Below, in pieces: positions 34,778-45,488 of a stretch of DNA of 64,000 bases. This stretch comes from Proteobacteria bacterium UBA2363. GTDB lineage: Bacteria > Pseudomonadota > Gammaproteobacteria > Xanthomonadales > UBA2363. The notes under the pieces are model-generated. The model was given only the letters and a program-made list of their open reading frames with translations, was not told where the DNA came from and ran no database searches. How positions within the stretch are numbered: position 1 is the stretch's first letter; the number at the start of each line of letters is the position of its first letter. Location: contig DDTN01000022.1 of NCBI GenBank assembly GCA_002344355.1, positions 62,001 to 126,000 on the forward strand. The letters run 5' to 3'. Made by a program: the position numbers and the translations under genes.

Positions 34778-34799
34778 AAGCCCCGCTTCGGCGGGGCTT
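34778..34799 (+). terminator. Hairpin terminator after ssb
   Basis: Perfect 9-bp stem (AAGCCCCGC / GCGGGGCTT) closed by the stable UUCG tetraloop, 40 bases past the ssb stop. The T-run is minimal, as is common in GC-rich genomes. Confidence 0.8.
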
Positions 34800-35143
34800 C
34801 GCGCAGGCGGCTTCGGAAGCCGTGTCGCCGGACCGTCGCCGTCGATGCCCGGGCGCGCGCCGGACCCGGCGCTCGTTCCGGGCCGTGCGGGCAAGCGCGG
34901 TGCCGGGCTGCGCTCCGGCGCGCCCCGGCCACCTTCACCGGGCTGGCCGTCGGAACGCCCCGACGGCTGCTGCCGGGCCGGGGTTCGCGGGCATCGCGTC
35001 CCTTGCCGGGCATGCCGAACCCCAACCCCGGCCGCGCGACGCCTGCCGGCGTCCGGGCAGGTGAGCCACCCGCGCCGCTTTCCGCGCCATGCCTGGTCGA
35101 CCCGGGAGACTGCCGCCCGGGGCCCGCCTCCCGGAGTGCCGTC
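34800..35143. other. Intergenic stretch without recognised gene
   Basis: Between the ssb terminator and the serine-hydrolase start. Open frames here lack family sequence or a ribosome site. Only the GGAG preceding ATG 35144 stands out. Confidence 0.5.
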
Positions 35144-36577
35144 ATGGTCCCGTTGCACCGCGTCCTGCTCGTCCCGATCCTCTCCGTCCTGGCCCTGCCG
35201 GCCCAGGCCCGGCCGCTGTTCGGCGACGGTTTCGATCCGCTGGTGATCGCACCGCTGTTCCCGCCGCAGGGCAACAGCTTCGCCCTGCCGCCCGGTGCGA
35301 CCGCCGACCGCCTGGTCTGGCTGATGGGCGAACTGGCCGCCGGCGAGACCACCACGCCGGCCGAGGTCGAGGCCAACTTCGATCCCGCCTGGCTGGCCCA
35401 GAACAGCGTCGCCCAGACCCAGGCGTTCATCCAGACCCTGCGCACCAGCTGGCCGGATGCCGTGATCCGCGACGTGGTCGGCGTGACGCCGGTGCGCGCC
35501 ACCGTGGTCATCTCCACCCCCGGCGGTCCGCCACCCTGGGGCTACCTCAACATCGGCGCCCGCTACAGCGGCGAGCGCAAGATCGTCCTGCTCGGCTCAA
35601 GCAACTATGGCGGCAACGTGATCTACCCGGCCGACCGTACCCTGAACCTGGCGCAGGCCGCCGATCGTTTCGCCACCCTGTCGGCCGGTCCCGGCCTGCT
35701 GGTCGGCCGGATCGGCGCCGACGGCCAGTGCACGGCGCTGGCCGAGCGCAACGGCCAGGTGCCGCGGGCGACGGCGTCGATCTTCAAGATCTACTCGCTG
35801 GGCGCGGTCGGCCGGATGATCGCCGACGGCCCGCTGTCGGCCGCCGAGCCGATGCCGCTCACGCAGGCCTTGCTGGCGCCCAGCGGCCTGATCAACAGCG
35901 AACCCCTGGGCACGGTGTTTCCGGTCGCCGACATGGCCACGCTGATGATGGGCAACAGCGACAACACCGCCACCGACCACCTGCACGCCCGGGTCGGCCG
36001 GCCGCGCATGAACCAGGCCGCGACCTGGATGGGCATGGCGCAGCCCGGGCTGATCACGCCCTTCCTCAACATCAGCGAGCAGTTCCACGTGTTCCGCTCG
36101 TTCCCCTACGCCACCGCGCAGTCCTACGTGAACGGCACCGAACCCTTCCAGGCGCAGTTCGTGGTCGACCAGATCGAGCCGCTCGGCCGCTTCGTCTCCG
36201 GCCCGTTCTTCCATGTCGACCTGATGGTCGACGGCACCTGGAAGGCGAGCGCCTTCGACATCTGCCGGGCCTTCGCGGCGCTGCGCCGGCTGCCCAAGGG
36301 GTCCGAGGCCCTGGCCACGGTGAACGCGGCGCTCGGCGCGGCCGCCGCCCAGCCCGAGGTGCGCGGCGACTTCCAGCGGGTCTGGTACAAGGGCGGCAGC
36401 CTGGCCCAGACCGCCGGCAACTTCAACGTGCTGACCCACGCCTGGATGCTCGAGGACGGCGGCAGCGATCCCTACGTGGTGATCGCCCTGTCCAACAGCC
36501 TGGCCGGCGGCATCGACCCGTTCGCGGTGCAGTCGATCACCGGACGCCTGCTGGAGCTGGTCTCCGAGCGGCCCTGA
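35144..36577 (+). CDS. Exported serine hydrolase of class A beta-lactamase fold
   Basis: A 477-residue exported protein: signal peptide (VLLVPILSVLALPAQA), a small N-terminal alpha/beta domain (about 45-165), then a penicillin-binding/beta-lactamase-like domain. Catalytic motifs are SIFK (Ser212, Lys215), SDN (272-274) and KGG (from Lys416, in place of KTG), so an active-site serine enzyme is expected. The typical class A Omega-loop Glu cannot be assigned, and homologues with the extra N-terminal domain are usually annotated simply as serine hydrolases. Resistance is therefore not implied. Directly after the signal peptide it reads LFGDGFD, a variant of the motif found at the C-terminus of other exported proteins here. 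The start has GGAG upstream; earlier in-frame ATGs add no family sequence. Confidence 0.85.
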   Translation: MVPLHRVLLVPILSVLALPAQARPLFGDGFDPLVIAPLFPPQGNSFALPPGATADRLVWLMGELAAGETTTPAEVEANFDPAWLAQNSVAQTQAFIQTLRTSWPDAVIRDVVGVTPVRATVVISTPGGPPPWGYLNIGARYSGERKIVLLGSSNYGGNVIYPADRTLNLAQAADRFATLSAGPGLLVGRIGADGQCTALAERNGQVPRATASIFKIYSLGAVGRMIADGPLSAAEPMPLTQALLAPSGLINSEPLGTVFPVADMATLMMGNSDNTATDHLHARVGRPRMNQAATWMGMAQPGLITPFLNISEQFHVFRSFPYATAQSYVNGTEPFQAQFVVDQIEPLGRFVSGPFFHVDLMVDGTWKASAFDICRAFAALRRLPKGSEALATVNAALGAAAAQPEVRGDFQRVWYKGGSLAQTAGNFNVLTHAWMLEDGGSDPYVVIALSNSLAGGIDPFAVQSITGRLLELVSERP

Positions 36578-36736
36578 TCGCCGGAACGGCGTGCGCGGTC
36601 GGGCGCGCGGCACCCGACCGCTTCCCGGGCCGGGGCAGGGCACCGGCCGCCCGGCCTGGCCAGGACGCGCCGATCCCGCGGCGGGCGCGGCGCGGCAGCC
36701 GCGGGGTACGCCGGGCCGGGGTCGAAGACCCTGCGC

Positions 36737-36742
36737 TATCAT
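36737..36742 (+). promoter_or_regulatory. Candidate -10 element of the rml operon
   Basis: TATCAT about 53 bases before the TTG start of rmlB, in the same sequence style as the ssb and relA boxes. No clear -35. Confidence 0.35.
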
Positions 36743-36794
36743 GCCGGTCCCGCCGCGCAGCGCGCTGCCCGCGGCGTCGTTCACGGAGGCGGCA

Positions 36795-37862
36795 TTGGAG
36801 AGCAGGACCTTGCTGGTGACCGGCGGCGCCGGCTTCATCGGCGGCAATTTCGTGCTGGACATGCTGGCCCGGCACCGCGACCTGCGCATCGTCAACCTGG
36901 ATGCGCTGACCTACGCCGGCAACCTCGACACCCTGGCGCCGCTCGCCGACGACCCGCGGCACCGCTTCGTGCACGGCGACATCGGCGACGGCGAGCTGGT
37001 CGCCCGCCTGCTCGCCGAGCACCGGCCCCAGGCGATCGTCAACTTCGCCGCCGAAAGCCATGTCGACCGCTCGATCGACGGGCCGGCGGCGTTCGTGCAG
37101 ACCAACGTGGTCGGCACCCTGGCCCTGCTCGAGCGGGCACGCGACCACTGGCGCGGCCTGGACACGGACCAGCGGGCCCGCTTCCGCTTCCTGCACGTCT
37201 CCACCGACGAGGTCTACGGTTCGCTGGGCGAGACCGGCAGGTTCACCGAGACCACGCCGTACGCCCCGAACTCGCCGTACTCGGCCAGCAAGGCCGCCAG
37301 CGACCACCTGGTGCGCGCCTTCCACCACACCTACGGCCTGCCGGTGCTGACCACCAACTGCTCGAACAACTACGGCCCCTTCCAGTTCCCCGAGAAGCTG
37401 ATCCCGCTGGTCATCCAGAAGGCCCTGGCCGGCGCCGACCTGCCGGTCTACGGCGACGGCCGCAACGTCCGCGACTGGCTGTACGTGGCCGACCACTGCA
37501 GCGCCATCGAGGCGGTCCTGATGCGCGGCCGGCCGGGCGAGGTCTACAACGTCGGCGGCGACGCCGAGCGCGAGAACATACAGGTCGTGCGCACCCTGTG
37601 TGCCCTGCTCGATGCCCGCCGGCCGCGCGCCGACGGCCAGGGCTACGCCAGCCAGATCACCTTCGTCGGCGACCGCCCGGGCCACGACCGCCGCTACGCC
37701 ATCGATTCGGGCAAGCTGCAGGCCGAGCTGGGCTGGCGCCCGGCCGAGACCTTCGAGTCCGGCATCGCCCGCACCGTCGACTGGTACCTGGCCAACCAGG
37801 CCTGGTGCCAGCGCGTCCAGGACGGCAGCTACCGTGGCGAGCGCCTGGGCACGGCGGCCTGA
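36795..37862 (+). CDS. rfbB: dTDP-glucose 4,6-dehydratase
   Basis: First committed dehydration step of dTDP-L-rhamnose synthesis (RmlB). The NAD-binding GGAGFIG lies at the N-terminus, the catalytic STDEVYG and YSASK follow, and the NCSNNYGPFQFPEKLIPL signature is intact. Using the TTG at 36795, which has GGAGG six bases upstream, the protein is 355 residues, as usual. An upstream ATG (36741) would add an 18-residue non-homologous extension. It heads the operon rmlB-A-C-D. Confidence 0.95.
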   Translation: MESRTLLVTGGAGFIGGNFVLDMLARHRDLRIVNLDALTYAGNLDTLAPLADDPRHRFVHGDIGDGELVARLLAEHRPQAIVNFAAESHVDRSIDGPAAFVQTNVVGTLALLERARDHWRGLDTDQRARFRFLHVSTDEVYGSLGETGRFTETTPYAPNSPYSASKAASDHLVRAFHHTYGLPVLTTNCSNNYGPFQFPEKLIPLVIQKALAGADLPVYGDGRNVRDWLYVADHCSAIEAVLMRGRPGEVYNVGGDAERENIQVVRTLCALLDARRPRADGQGYASQITFVGDRPGHDRRYAIDSGKLQAELGWRPAETFESGIARTVDWYLANQAWCQRVQDGSYRGERLGTAA

Positions 37863-37883
37863 TCCACTTCTGCAGGAACCGCG

Positions 37884-38771
37884 ATGAGCATCAGCAAGGG
37901 CATCATCCTGGCCGGCGGCTCCGGCACCCGGCTGTATCCGCTGACCCAGGTGATCAGCAAGCAGCTGCTGCCGGTCTACGACAAGCCGATGATCTACTAC
38001 CCGCTCAGCACGCTGATGCTGGCGGGCATCCGCGAGGTGCTGATCATCACCACCCCGCACGAGCAGCCGCTGTTCCGTGCCCTGCTCGGCGACGGCTCGC
38101 AGTGGGGCATGACCCTGCGCTACGCCGTGCAGCCCTCGCCGGACGGCCTCGCCCAGGCCTTCCTGATCGGCCGCGAGTTCCTGGCCGGCGAGCCGTCCTG
38201 CCTGATCCTGGGCGACAACATCTTCCACGGCCACGGCCTGGTCGAGGTGCTGCGCCGCGCGGCCGGCCAGACCGCCGGCGCCACGGTGTTCGGCTACTGG
38301 GTCAGCGACCCGCACCGCTACGGGGTCGCCGAGTTCGACGCCGACGGCCGGGTGGTCAGCCTGGAGGAGAAGCCGGCGCAACCGCGTTCCAACTACGCGG
38401 TCACCGGCCTGTACTTCTACGACGGCCGGGCCAGCGAGCTCGCCGCCGGCCTGGCGCCCAGCCCGCGCGGCGAGCTGGAGATCACCGACCTCAACCGCCG
38501 CTACCTCGAGGACGGTTCGCTGCGCTGCGAGCGACTGGGCCGCGGCTACGCGTGGCTGGACACCGGCACCCACGAATCGCTGCTGCAGGCCGCCGACTTC
38601 ATCGAGACCCTCGAGCAGCGCCAGGGACTGAAGATCGCCTGCCCGGAGGAGATCGCCTTCCAGCAGGGCTGGATCGACGCCGATCGGGTGCGCGCGCTGG
38701 CCGCACCGCTGGCCAAGAACGGCTATGGCCAGTACCTGCTGGCGATGCTCGAGCAGGAGGACCGGCCTTGA
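37884..38771 (+). CDS. rfbA: Glucose-1-phosphate thymidylyltransferase
   Basis: RmlA makes dTDP-glucose from dTTP and glucose-1-phosphate. The 295-residue protein has the nucleotide-binding LAGGSGTRLYPLT, the YDKPMIYYPLSTLMLAGI segment, LGDNIFHGHG and the EITDLNRRYL region. Length and motifs match the family. It lies 21 bases after rmlB, and its stop overlaps the TTG start of rmlC. Confidence 0.96.
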   Translation: MSISKGIILAGGSGTRLYPLTQVISKQLLPVYDKPMIYYPLSTLMLAGIREVLIITTPHEQPLFRALLGDGSQWGMTLRYAVQPSPDGLAQAFLIGREFLAGEPSCLILGDNIFHGHGLVEVLRRAAGQTAGATVFGYWVSDPHRYGVAEFDADGRVVSLEEKPAQPRSNYAVTGLYFYDGRASELAAGLAPSPRGELEITDLNRRYLEDGSLRCERLGRGYAWLDTGTHESLLQAADFIETLEQRQGLKIACPEEIAFQQGWIDADRVRALAAPLAKNGYGQYLLAMLEQEDRP

Positions 38772-39346
38772 ACTTCATCGGCACCGAGCTGCCCGGCGTC
38801 GTGATCGTCGAGCCGAAGGTGTTCGGCGACGAGCGCGGGTATTTCTTCGAAAGTTTCCACAAGGCCCGGTTCGCCGAGCACGGCCTGGCCATCGACATCG
38901 TCCAGAGCAACGTCTCGCGTTCGGCGCGCGGCGTGCTGCGCGGGCTGCACTACCAGTGGCCGAACCCGCAGGGCAAGCTGGTCCAGGTCCTGGAGGGCGA
39001 GGTGTTCGACGTGGCGGTCGACATCCGGCGCGGCTCGCCGACCTTCGGGCGCTGGACCGCCTGCGTGCTGTCGGCCGAGAACAAGCGCCTGTTCTGGATT
39101 CCGGAGGGCTTCGCGCACGGCTTCGCGGTGACTTCCGAGCACGCGCTGTTCTGCTACCACTGCACGGCCGCCTACGATCCCGCGGCCGACGCCAACCTGG
39201 CCTGGAACGATGCCGCGCTGGCGATCGACTGGCCGGTCGCGCAGCCGCAGCTCTCCGCCAAGGACGCCGCGGCGCCGCGGCTGGCCGATATCCCGCAGCA
39301 CCGGCTCCCGGCCCTGTCCGGCACCGATCCGGACCCGCTGCCTTGA
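38768..39346 (+). CDS. rfbC: dTDP-4-dehydrorhamnose 3,5-epimerase
   Basis: RmlC, 192 residues, a cupin epimerase. Conserved segments are GYFFESFHKARF, QSNVSRSARGVLRGLHYQ (with the catalytic His) and WIPEGFAHGFAV. The start is a TTG that overlaps the rmlA stop (TTGA). The C-terminal tail after DIPQHRLPAL is slightly longer than in many homologues. Confidence 0.94.
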   Translation: MNFIGTELPGVVIVEPKVFGDERGYFFESFHKARFAEHGLAIDIVQSNVSRSARGVLRGLHYQWPNPQGKLVQVLEGEVFDVAVDIRRGSPTFGRWTACVLSAENKRLFWIPEGFAHGFAVTSEHALFCYHCTAAYDPAADANLAWNDAALAIDWPVAQPQLSAKDAAAPRLADIPQHRLPALSGTDPDPLP

Positions 39347-40272
39347 GCCGCATCCTGGTCCTGGGCGGCAATGGCCAGGTCGGCTTCGAGCTGCTCGGCC
39401 AGCTCGCCGCCTCCGGGCCGGTCACGGCCGCGACCCGCGACGGCCGGCTGCCCGGGGGCGTCGCCTGCGCCCGCTGCGACCTCGCGGTCGAAGGCGAGGC
39501 CGCGGCGCTGATCGCGCGGGAGCGGCCGGCCGTGGTAATCAACGCCGCCGCCTACACCGCGGTCGACCGCGCCGAGGACGAGCCGGAACTGGCGTTGCGC
39601 GTCAACGGCCTGGCCCTGGCCGAGATCGGCGCCGCCGCCCGCGCGGCCGGTGCGGCGGTGATCCATTACTCCACCGACTACGTGTTCCCTGGCGATGCCG
39701 GCCGGCCCTGCCGCGAGGACGACGCCACCGGTCCGCGCAGCGCCTACGGCGAAAGCAAGCTGGCCGGGGAACAGGCCCTGGCCGCCAGCGGCGCCGACCA
39801 CCTGGTGCTGCGTACCGCCTGGGTCTACGGCGCCCGCGGCCACAATTTCCTGCGCACCATGCTGCGCCTGGGCGCCGAGCGCGACGAGTTGCGCGTGGTC
39901 GACGACCAGCACGGCGCGCCGACGCCGGCGGCGCTGATCGCGGCCGCCACCGTCCGCCTGGTCGACGCCTGGGCGACCGGCGACCGCGAAGCCCGCGCCG
40001 CGCGTTCGGGCGTCTACCACCTGGCCAGCGCCGGCGACACCACCTGGTGCCGTTTCGCGCGCGCCATCCTCGAGCGCGCCGCCGCTGCCGGGCTGCTCTC
40101 GCGGGCGCCGCAGGTGACGGCGATCGCCAGCCACGCGTTCCCCGCCCGGGCGGTGCGGCCGGCGTATTCGGTGCTCGACACCGCTCGCCTGCGCGCCACC
40201 TTCGGCATCGACCTTCCCGGCTGGGAGGCGGGCCTGGATCGGGTCGTCTCGGAGCTGGCGGCGCGGCCATGA
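39343..40272 (+). CDS. rfbD: dTDP-4-dehydrorhamnose reductase
   Basis: RmlD completes dTDP-L-rhamnose. The 309-residue SDR has GGNGQVG for NADPH binding, INAAAYTAVDRAED, YSTDYVFPGD, YGESKLAGEQ (catalytic Tyr/Lys) and RTAWVYG. As with rmlC, the start is a TTG fused to the stop of the preceding gene (TTGA). Xanthan-lineage bacteria use rhamnose in LPS O-antigen; that use here is inference. Confidence 0.94.
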   Translation: MSRILVLGGNGQVGFELLGQLAASGPVTAATRDGRLPGGVACARCDLAVEGEAAALIARERPAVVINAAAYTAVDRAEDEPELALRVNGLALAEIGAAARAAGAAVIHYSTDYVFPGDAGRPCREDDATGPRSAYGESKLAGEQALAASGADHLVLRTAWVYGARGHNFLRTMLRLGAERDELRVVDDQHGAPTPAALIAAATVRLVDAWATGDREARAARSGVYHLASAGDTTWCRFARAILERAAAAGLLSRAPQVTAIASHAFPARAVRPAYSVLDTARLRATFGIDLPGWEAGLDRVVSELAARP

Positions 40273-40363
40273 TCGCGCCGGTGATCACCGCCAGGTTGCC
40301 GGTGCCGAGGAGCGGCCGGCGCCTGTGCCGGGCCATCGCCGCGTCGCGGCGCCGGGGTTCGCC

Positions 40364-41788
40364 ATGCTGATCCCCGTCATCCTGTCCGGCGGCGCCGGAA
40401 CCCGCCTGTGGCCGGTGTCGCGTCAGGCCTTTCCCAAGCCGTTCATGGCGCTGGGCGGCGGCGACAGCCTGCTGGCGCGGACCCTGCAGCGCGCCCTGGC
40501 GGTGGCCGACGCGCAGGCGCCGGTGCTGACGGTGACCAACCGCGAGCACTACTTCCTGACCCGCGACGCCTACGCGGCGCAGCCCGGCGCCGGCGAGCGG
40601 TCGCTGCCGTTCCTGCTCGAGCCCAGCGGCCGCAACACCGCGCCCGCGGTCCTCGCCGCGGCGCTGCTGCTCGAGCGTCGGCACGGCGGGGCGGCGACCC
40701 TGCTGGTGCTGCCCGCCGACCACCTGATCGCCGACCTGGCCGGGTTCCGGCGATCGGTGGCCGCCGCCGCCCGCCTGGCCGCGGACGGCTGGCTGGTCAC
40801 CTTCGGCATCCCGCCGCGGCATCCGGAGACGGGCTACGGCTACATCCGCCGCGGCGCGCCGCTGGCCGGCGACGGCTTCGAGGTCGCCGCCTTCGTCGAG
40901 AAGCCCGACCTGGCCACCGCCCGGGGCTACCTGGCCGACGGCGGACATGACTGGAACTCGGGCATGTTCTGCTTCCGCATCGATGCCCTGCTGGCCCAGG
41001 CGGCGCAGGTGGCGCCGGACCTGCTGGAGGCGGTGCGCGCCTGCGTCGCCGGGGTGCCCGCCGAGGGCGGCACCGCCGAGCTGCCGGCCGAGGCCTTCGC
41101 GCGGGTGCCGGACATCTCCATCGATTACGCGATCATGGAGAAGGCCGACCGGGTCGCCGTGGTGCCCGGCGGCTTCGACTGGAACGACATCGGCTCGTGG
41201 AAGGCGGTCAGCGAACTGGGCGAGGCCGACGCCCAGGGCAACCGGGTGCAGGGCAGGGCGATCCTGGTCGACTCCCGCGACTGTTTCGTCCAGGGCGGCG
41301 AGCGCCTGGTCGCGGTGGTCGGGGTCGAGGGCCTGGTCGTGGTCGACACCGGCGACGCCGTGCTGGTCTCCGACCGCGAGCACGCCCAGCAGGTCAAGCA
41401 GGTGGTCGAGCAGCTGCGCGGCCAGCGCGACGAGGTCGCCGTCGTGCACCGCACCGTGCACCGGCCCTGGGGCAGCTACACCGTGCTGGAGGACGCCGCC
41501 GACTGCAAGGTCAAGCGCCTGGTGGTGCGGCCTGGCCAGGTGCTGTCCCTGCAGCTCCATCATCGGCGCAGCGAACACTGGACCGTGGTCGACGGCACCG
41601 CGCGGGTGCGCGTCGGCGACCGCGAGTTCCTGCTGCAGCGCAACGAGTCGACCTTCATCCCGATGGGCACCCTGCACCGGCTGGAGAACCCGACCGACCG
41701 CGACATCGCCCTGATCGAGGTGCAGTGCGGCGACTATTTCGGCGAGGACGACATCGTCCGCCTCGAGGACGTCTACGGCCGGCGCTGA
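40364..41788 (+). CDS. xanB: Mannose-1-phosphate guanylyltransferase / mannose-6-phosphate isomerase
   Basis: Bifunctional type II enzyme (XanB/AlgA/ManC), 474 residues, feeding GDP-mannose synthesis. The N-terminal nucleotidyltransferase has LSGGAGTRLWPVSRQAFPKPF and FVEKPD; the C-terminal cupin isomerase has HRPWGSY and LQLHHRRSEHWTVV. The ATG at 40364 is the family start. It follows rmlD by about 90 bases and belongs with the surface-polysaccharide precursor genes, an arrangement also found in Xanthomonas (rmlBACD-xanAB). The phosphomannomutase gene is not here. Confidence 0.94.
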   Translation: MLIPVILSGGAGTRLWPVSRQAFPKPFMALGGGDSLLARTLQRALAVADAQAPVLTVTNREHYFLTRDAYAAQPGAGERSLPFLLEPSGRNTAPAVLAAALLLERRHGGAATLLVLPADHLIADLAGFRRSVAAAARLAADGWLVTFGIPPRHPETGYGYIRRGAPLAGDGFEVAAFVEKPDLATARGYLADGGHDWNSGMFCFRIDALLAQAAQVAPDLLEAVRACVAGVPAEGGTAELPAEAFARVPDISIDYAIMEKADRVAVVPGGFDWNDIGSWKAVSELGEADAQGNRVQGRAILVDSRDCFVQGGERLVAVVGVEGLVVVDTGDAVLVSDREHAQQVKQVVEQLRGQRDEVAVVHRTVHRPWGSYTVLEDAADCKVKRLVVRPGQVLSLQLHHRRSEHWTVVDGTARVRVGDREFLLQRNESTFIPMGTLHRLENPTDRDIALIEVQCGDYFGEDDIVRLEDVYGRR

Positions 41789-41837
41789 GTCCCGCGGCGC
41801 CACGGCGCCCGCTGTTCGCTTTGCCGCGACCTTGCGC

Positions 41838-41866
41838 TTGTCAACTCCGCGGCAATGCGGCAAGGT
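41838..41866 (+). promoter_or_regulatory. Candidate promoter of the first S9 peptidase gene
   Basis: TTGTCA (41838-41843), 17 bases, CAAGGT (41861-41866), about 30 bases before the ATG. The -10 resembles the TAAGGT at 17915. Confidence 0.35.
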
Positions 41867-41895
41867 GCGCGCGACCCGGCCTGGAGCACAAGTCG

Positions 41896-43872
41896 ATGAA
41901 AGCCATCCTCGCGGCCCTGCTGCCGTTCCTTTCCGCCGCAGGCGCGCCGCTGGCGTCGGCGTCCGACCTCGAGACCCTGCTCAAGCGGCCGACCTTCATC
42001 GACATGAAGATCGCCCCGGACGGCCGGCACCTGGCGGCGACCGTGCCGCAGGGCGACGACCGCACCGTCCTGGTGGTGCTGGAACGCGGGACGATGCGCC
42101 CGACCTCTGTGCTGCAGATGCGCGGCAAGGAGCATATCGACCAGTTCCACTGGGTCAGCGACAGCCGCCTGGTGGTGTCGGTCGCGATCCGCGACGGCAT
42201 GCTCGACCAGCCGCAGGCGACCGGCGAGCTCTACGGCGTCAACGCCGACGGCAGCGCCGCGACGCCGCTGTTCGGGTTCCGCCTCGCCCAGGGCATACCG
42301 GCCGGCGGCAGCAACATCCGGCGGCCGCAGGCGGAGCAGGCCAGCGCCTTCCTGATCGACACCCTGCCGGGCGACGAGCGTCAGGTGCTGGTCAATGTCG
42401 TGCCCTGGGCGGGCGAGGAGGCGCACAGCGAGGTCCGGCGCCTGAACGTGGCGACCGGCCGAACCTCGCGGGTGGTCCGCTCCCCGGTGCCGCGCGCCGA
42501 CTTCCTGACCGACCTCGACGGCAACGTCCGCCTCGCGGTCTCGGTGCGCGGCAACGGCGACCAGCAGCTCCACCATCGCGCCGCGAGCGGGGGCGAGTGG
42601 CGGCTGATCCATGACCAGGGCACCGCGGGAGGGCGCGCCCTGCCGCTCTACTTCGAGAGCGCCGAGGTCGTGGTGGTCCGCCAGGAGCGCGAACAGGGCA
42701 CCGATTCGCTGATGCGCTGGAACCTGGCCACTGGCGAGAAATCCCTGTTGCTGCAGCCCGAAGTGGCCGACGCCGAGGACGTCCTGTACGGCATCGCGCC
42801 GCGCAGCGTCTACGCGGTGCGCAGCCACCCGGATCGGCCCAGGCTGCTCATGCTCGATCCCGAGGCGCGCGAGGCGCGCCTGGCCAATGCCCTCGCCGAG
42901 GCCTTCCCCGGCCAGCATGCCTGGGTGACCAGCTTCACCCGCGACGGCAAGCTCGGCCTGGTGCACGTCTACAGCGACCGCAACCCGGGCGAGTTCTATC
43001 TGTTCGACCTGGAGACCCTGCGCGCCACCTACCTGGGCACCACCCGCGAGTGGATCGATCCCGACCGGATGGCGGAAATGCGCCCGATCACTCTTGCCGC
43101 GCGCGACGGCACGGTCCTGCACGGCTACCTGGTCCTGCCGCCGGGCCGCGAACCCCGCGGCCTGCCGATGGTGGTGAATCCGCACGGCGGCCCCCACGGC
43201 GTGCGCGACACCTGGGGCTTCGACGAGGAGGCGCAACTGCTGGCCAGCCGCGGCTATGCGGTGCTCAAGGTCAATTTCCGCGGCTCCGGCGGCTACGGCG
43301 GCGCCTTCGAGCGGGCCGGGTACCGGCAGTGGGGCGGCCTGATGCAGGACGACATCGCCGACGCCACCCGCTGGGCGGTGCGCGAGGGCATTGCCGACGG
43401 CGAGCGGGTCTGCGTCTATGGCGCCAGCTACGGCGGCTACTCGGCGATGATGCAGGCGGCGCGGCACGGCGAACTGTACCGTTGCGCGATCGGCTATGTC
43501 GGCGTCTACGACCTTGCCCTCATGTACCAGGAGGGCGACGTCCGCCGCACGATGTTCGGCCGCAGCTACCTGGAGCGCATCCTCGGCCGCTCCAACCTGT
43601 CGGCGATGTCGCCGGTCAACCTGGCCGACCGCATCGGGGTGCCGGTGATGCTGGTCCACGGCGCCGAGGACCAGCGCGCGCCGCAGACCCACGCCGACCG
43701 CATGCGCGCCGCCCTGCGCGCCGCCGGCAACGATCCGGAGTGGCTGGTCGAGCGCCGCGAGGGCCACGGCTTCTACACCCAGGCCAACCGGATCAGGCTG
43801 TACACGCAGCTGCTGGCCTTCCTGGACCGCCATATCGGCGAAGGCCGCCAGGCCGCGGCCGGCGACGGCTGA
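41896..43872 (+). CDS. Exported S9 (prolyl oligopeptidase-type) peptidase
   Basis: A 658-residue serine peptidase with signal peptide (ILAALLPFLSAAGAPLASA). The N-terminal half is a beta-propeller-like domain that admits only short peptides; the C-terminal alpha/beta hydrolase holds Ser511 (GASYGGYS), Asp592 (GAEDQRAP) and His624 (EGHGFY). The HGGPHG oxyanion segment is present. Likely periplasmic, hydrolysing oligopeptides. It lies close to a second S9 peptidase, with a carrier gene in between, suggesting a shared role in peptide or amino-acid use. Confidence 0.9.
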   Translation: MKAILAALLPFLSAAGAPLASASDLETLLKRPTFIDMKIAPDGRHLAATVPQGDDRTVLVVLERGTMRPTSVLQMRGKEHIDQFHWVSDSRLVVSVAIRDGMLDQPQATGELYGVNADGSAATPLFGFRLAQGIPAGGSNIRRPQAEQASAFLIDTLPGDERQVLVNVVPWAGEEAHSEVRRLNVATGRTSRVVRSPVPRADFLTDLDGNVRLAVSVRGNGDQQLHHRAASGGEWRLIHDQGTAGGRALPLYFESAEVVVVRQEREQGTDSLMRWNLATGEKSLLLQPEVADAEDVLYGIAPRSVYAVRSHPDRPRLLMLDPEAREARLANALAEAFPGQHAWVTSFTRDGKLGLVHVYSDRNPGEFYLFDLETLRATYLGTTREWIDPDRMAEMRPITLAARDGTVLHGYLVLPPGREPRGLPMVVNPHGGPHGVRDTWGFDEEAQLLASRGYAVLKVNFRGSGGYGGAFERAGYRQWGGLMQDDIADATRWAVREGIADGERVCVYGASYGGYSAMMQAARHGELYRCAIGYVGVYDLALMYQEGDVRRTMFGRSYLERILGRSNLSAMSPVNLADRIGVPVMLVHGAEDQRAPQTHADRMRAALRAAGNDPEWLVERREGHGFYTQANRIRLYTQLLAFLDRHIGEGRQAAAGDG

Positions 43873-44030
43873 GTCGCCGACCGGGCGCGGCCTGCGTCAG
43901 GCCGGCCCTTCGGCGGCAGGCGAACGCCGGTTCCGCCCGGCGCGCCCGATGGCCGGGCGCGTCCTCGCCCGCACCGGCATCGACCGACTGCTGCCGCGCG
44001 CAGCGACTGCGGCGCGGCCGGACAGGCCTC

Positions 44031-44036
44031 TATACT
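44031..44036 (+). promoter_or_regulatory. Candidate -10 element of the carrier gene
   Basis: TATACT, five of six matches to consensus, 32 bases before the ATG at 44063. The -35 region is not recognisable. Confidence 0.4.
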
Positions 44037-44062
44037 TCCAGCCCTGCCCCACGGAGCCCGGC

Positions 44063-45445
<1,383 letters not shown>

Positions 45446-45488
45446 TGGTCGTCCCGTCTTGCCCGCTCCACGTTCCGGAGGTGTACCG

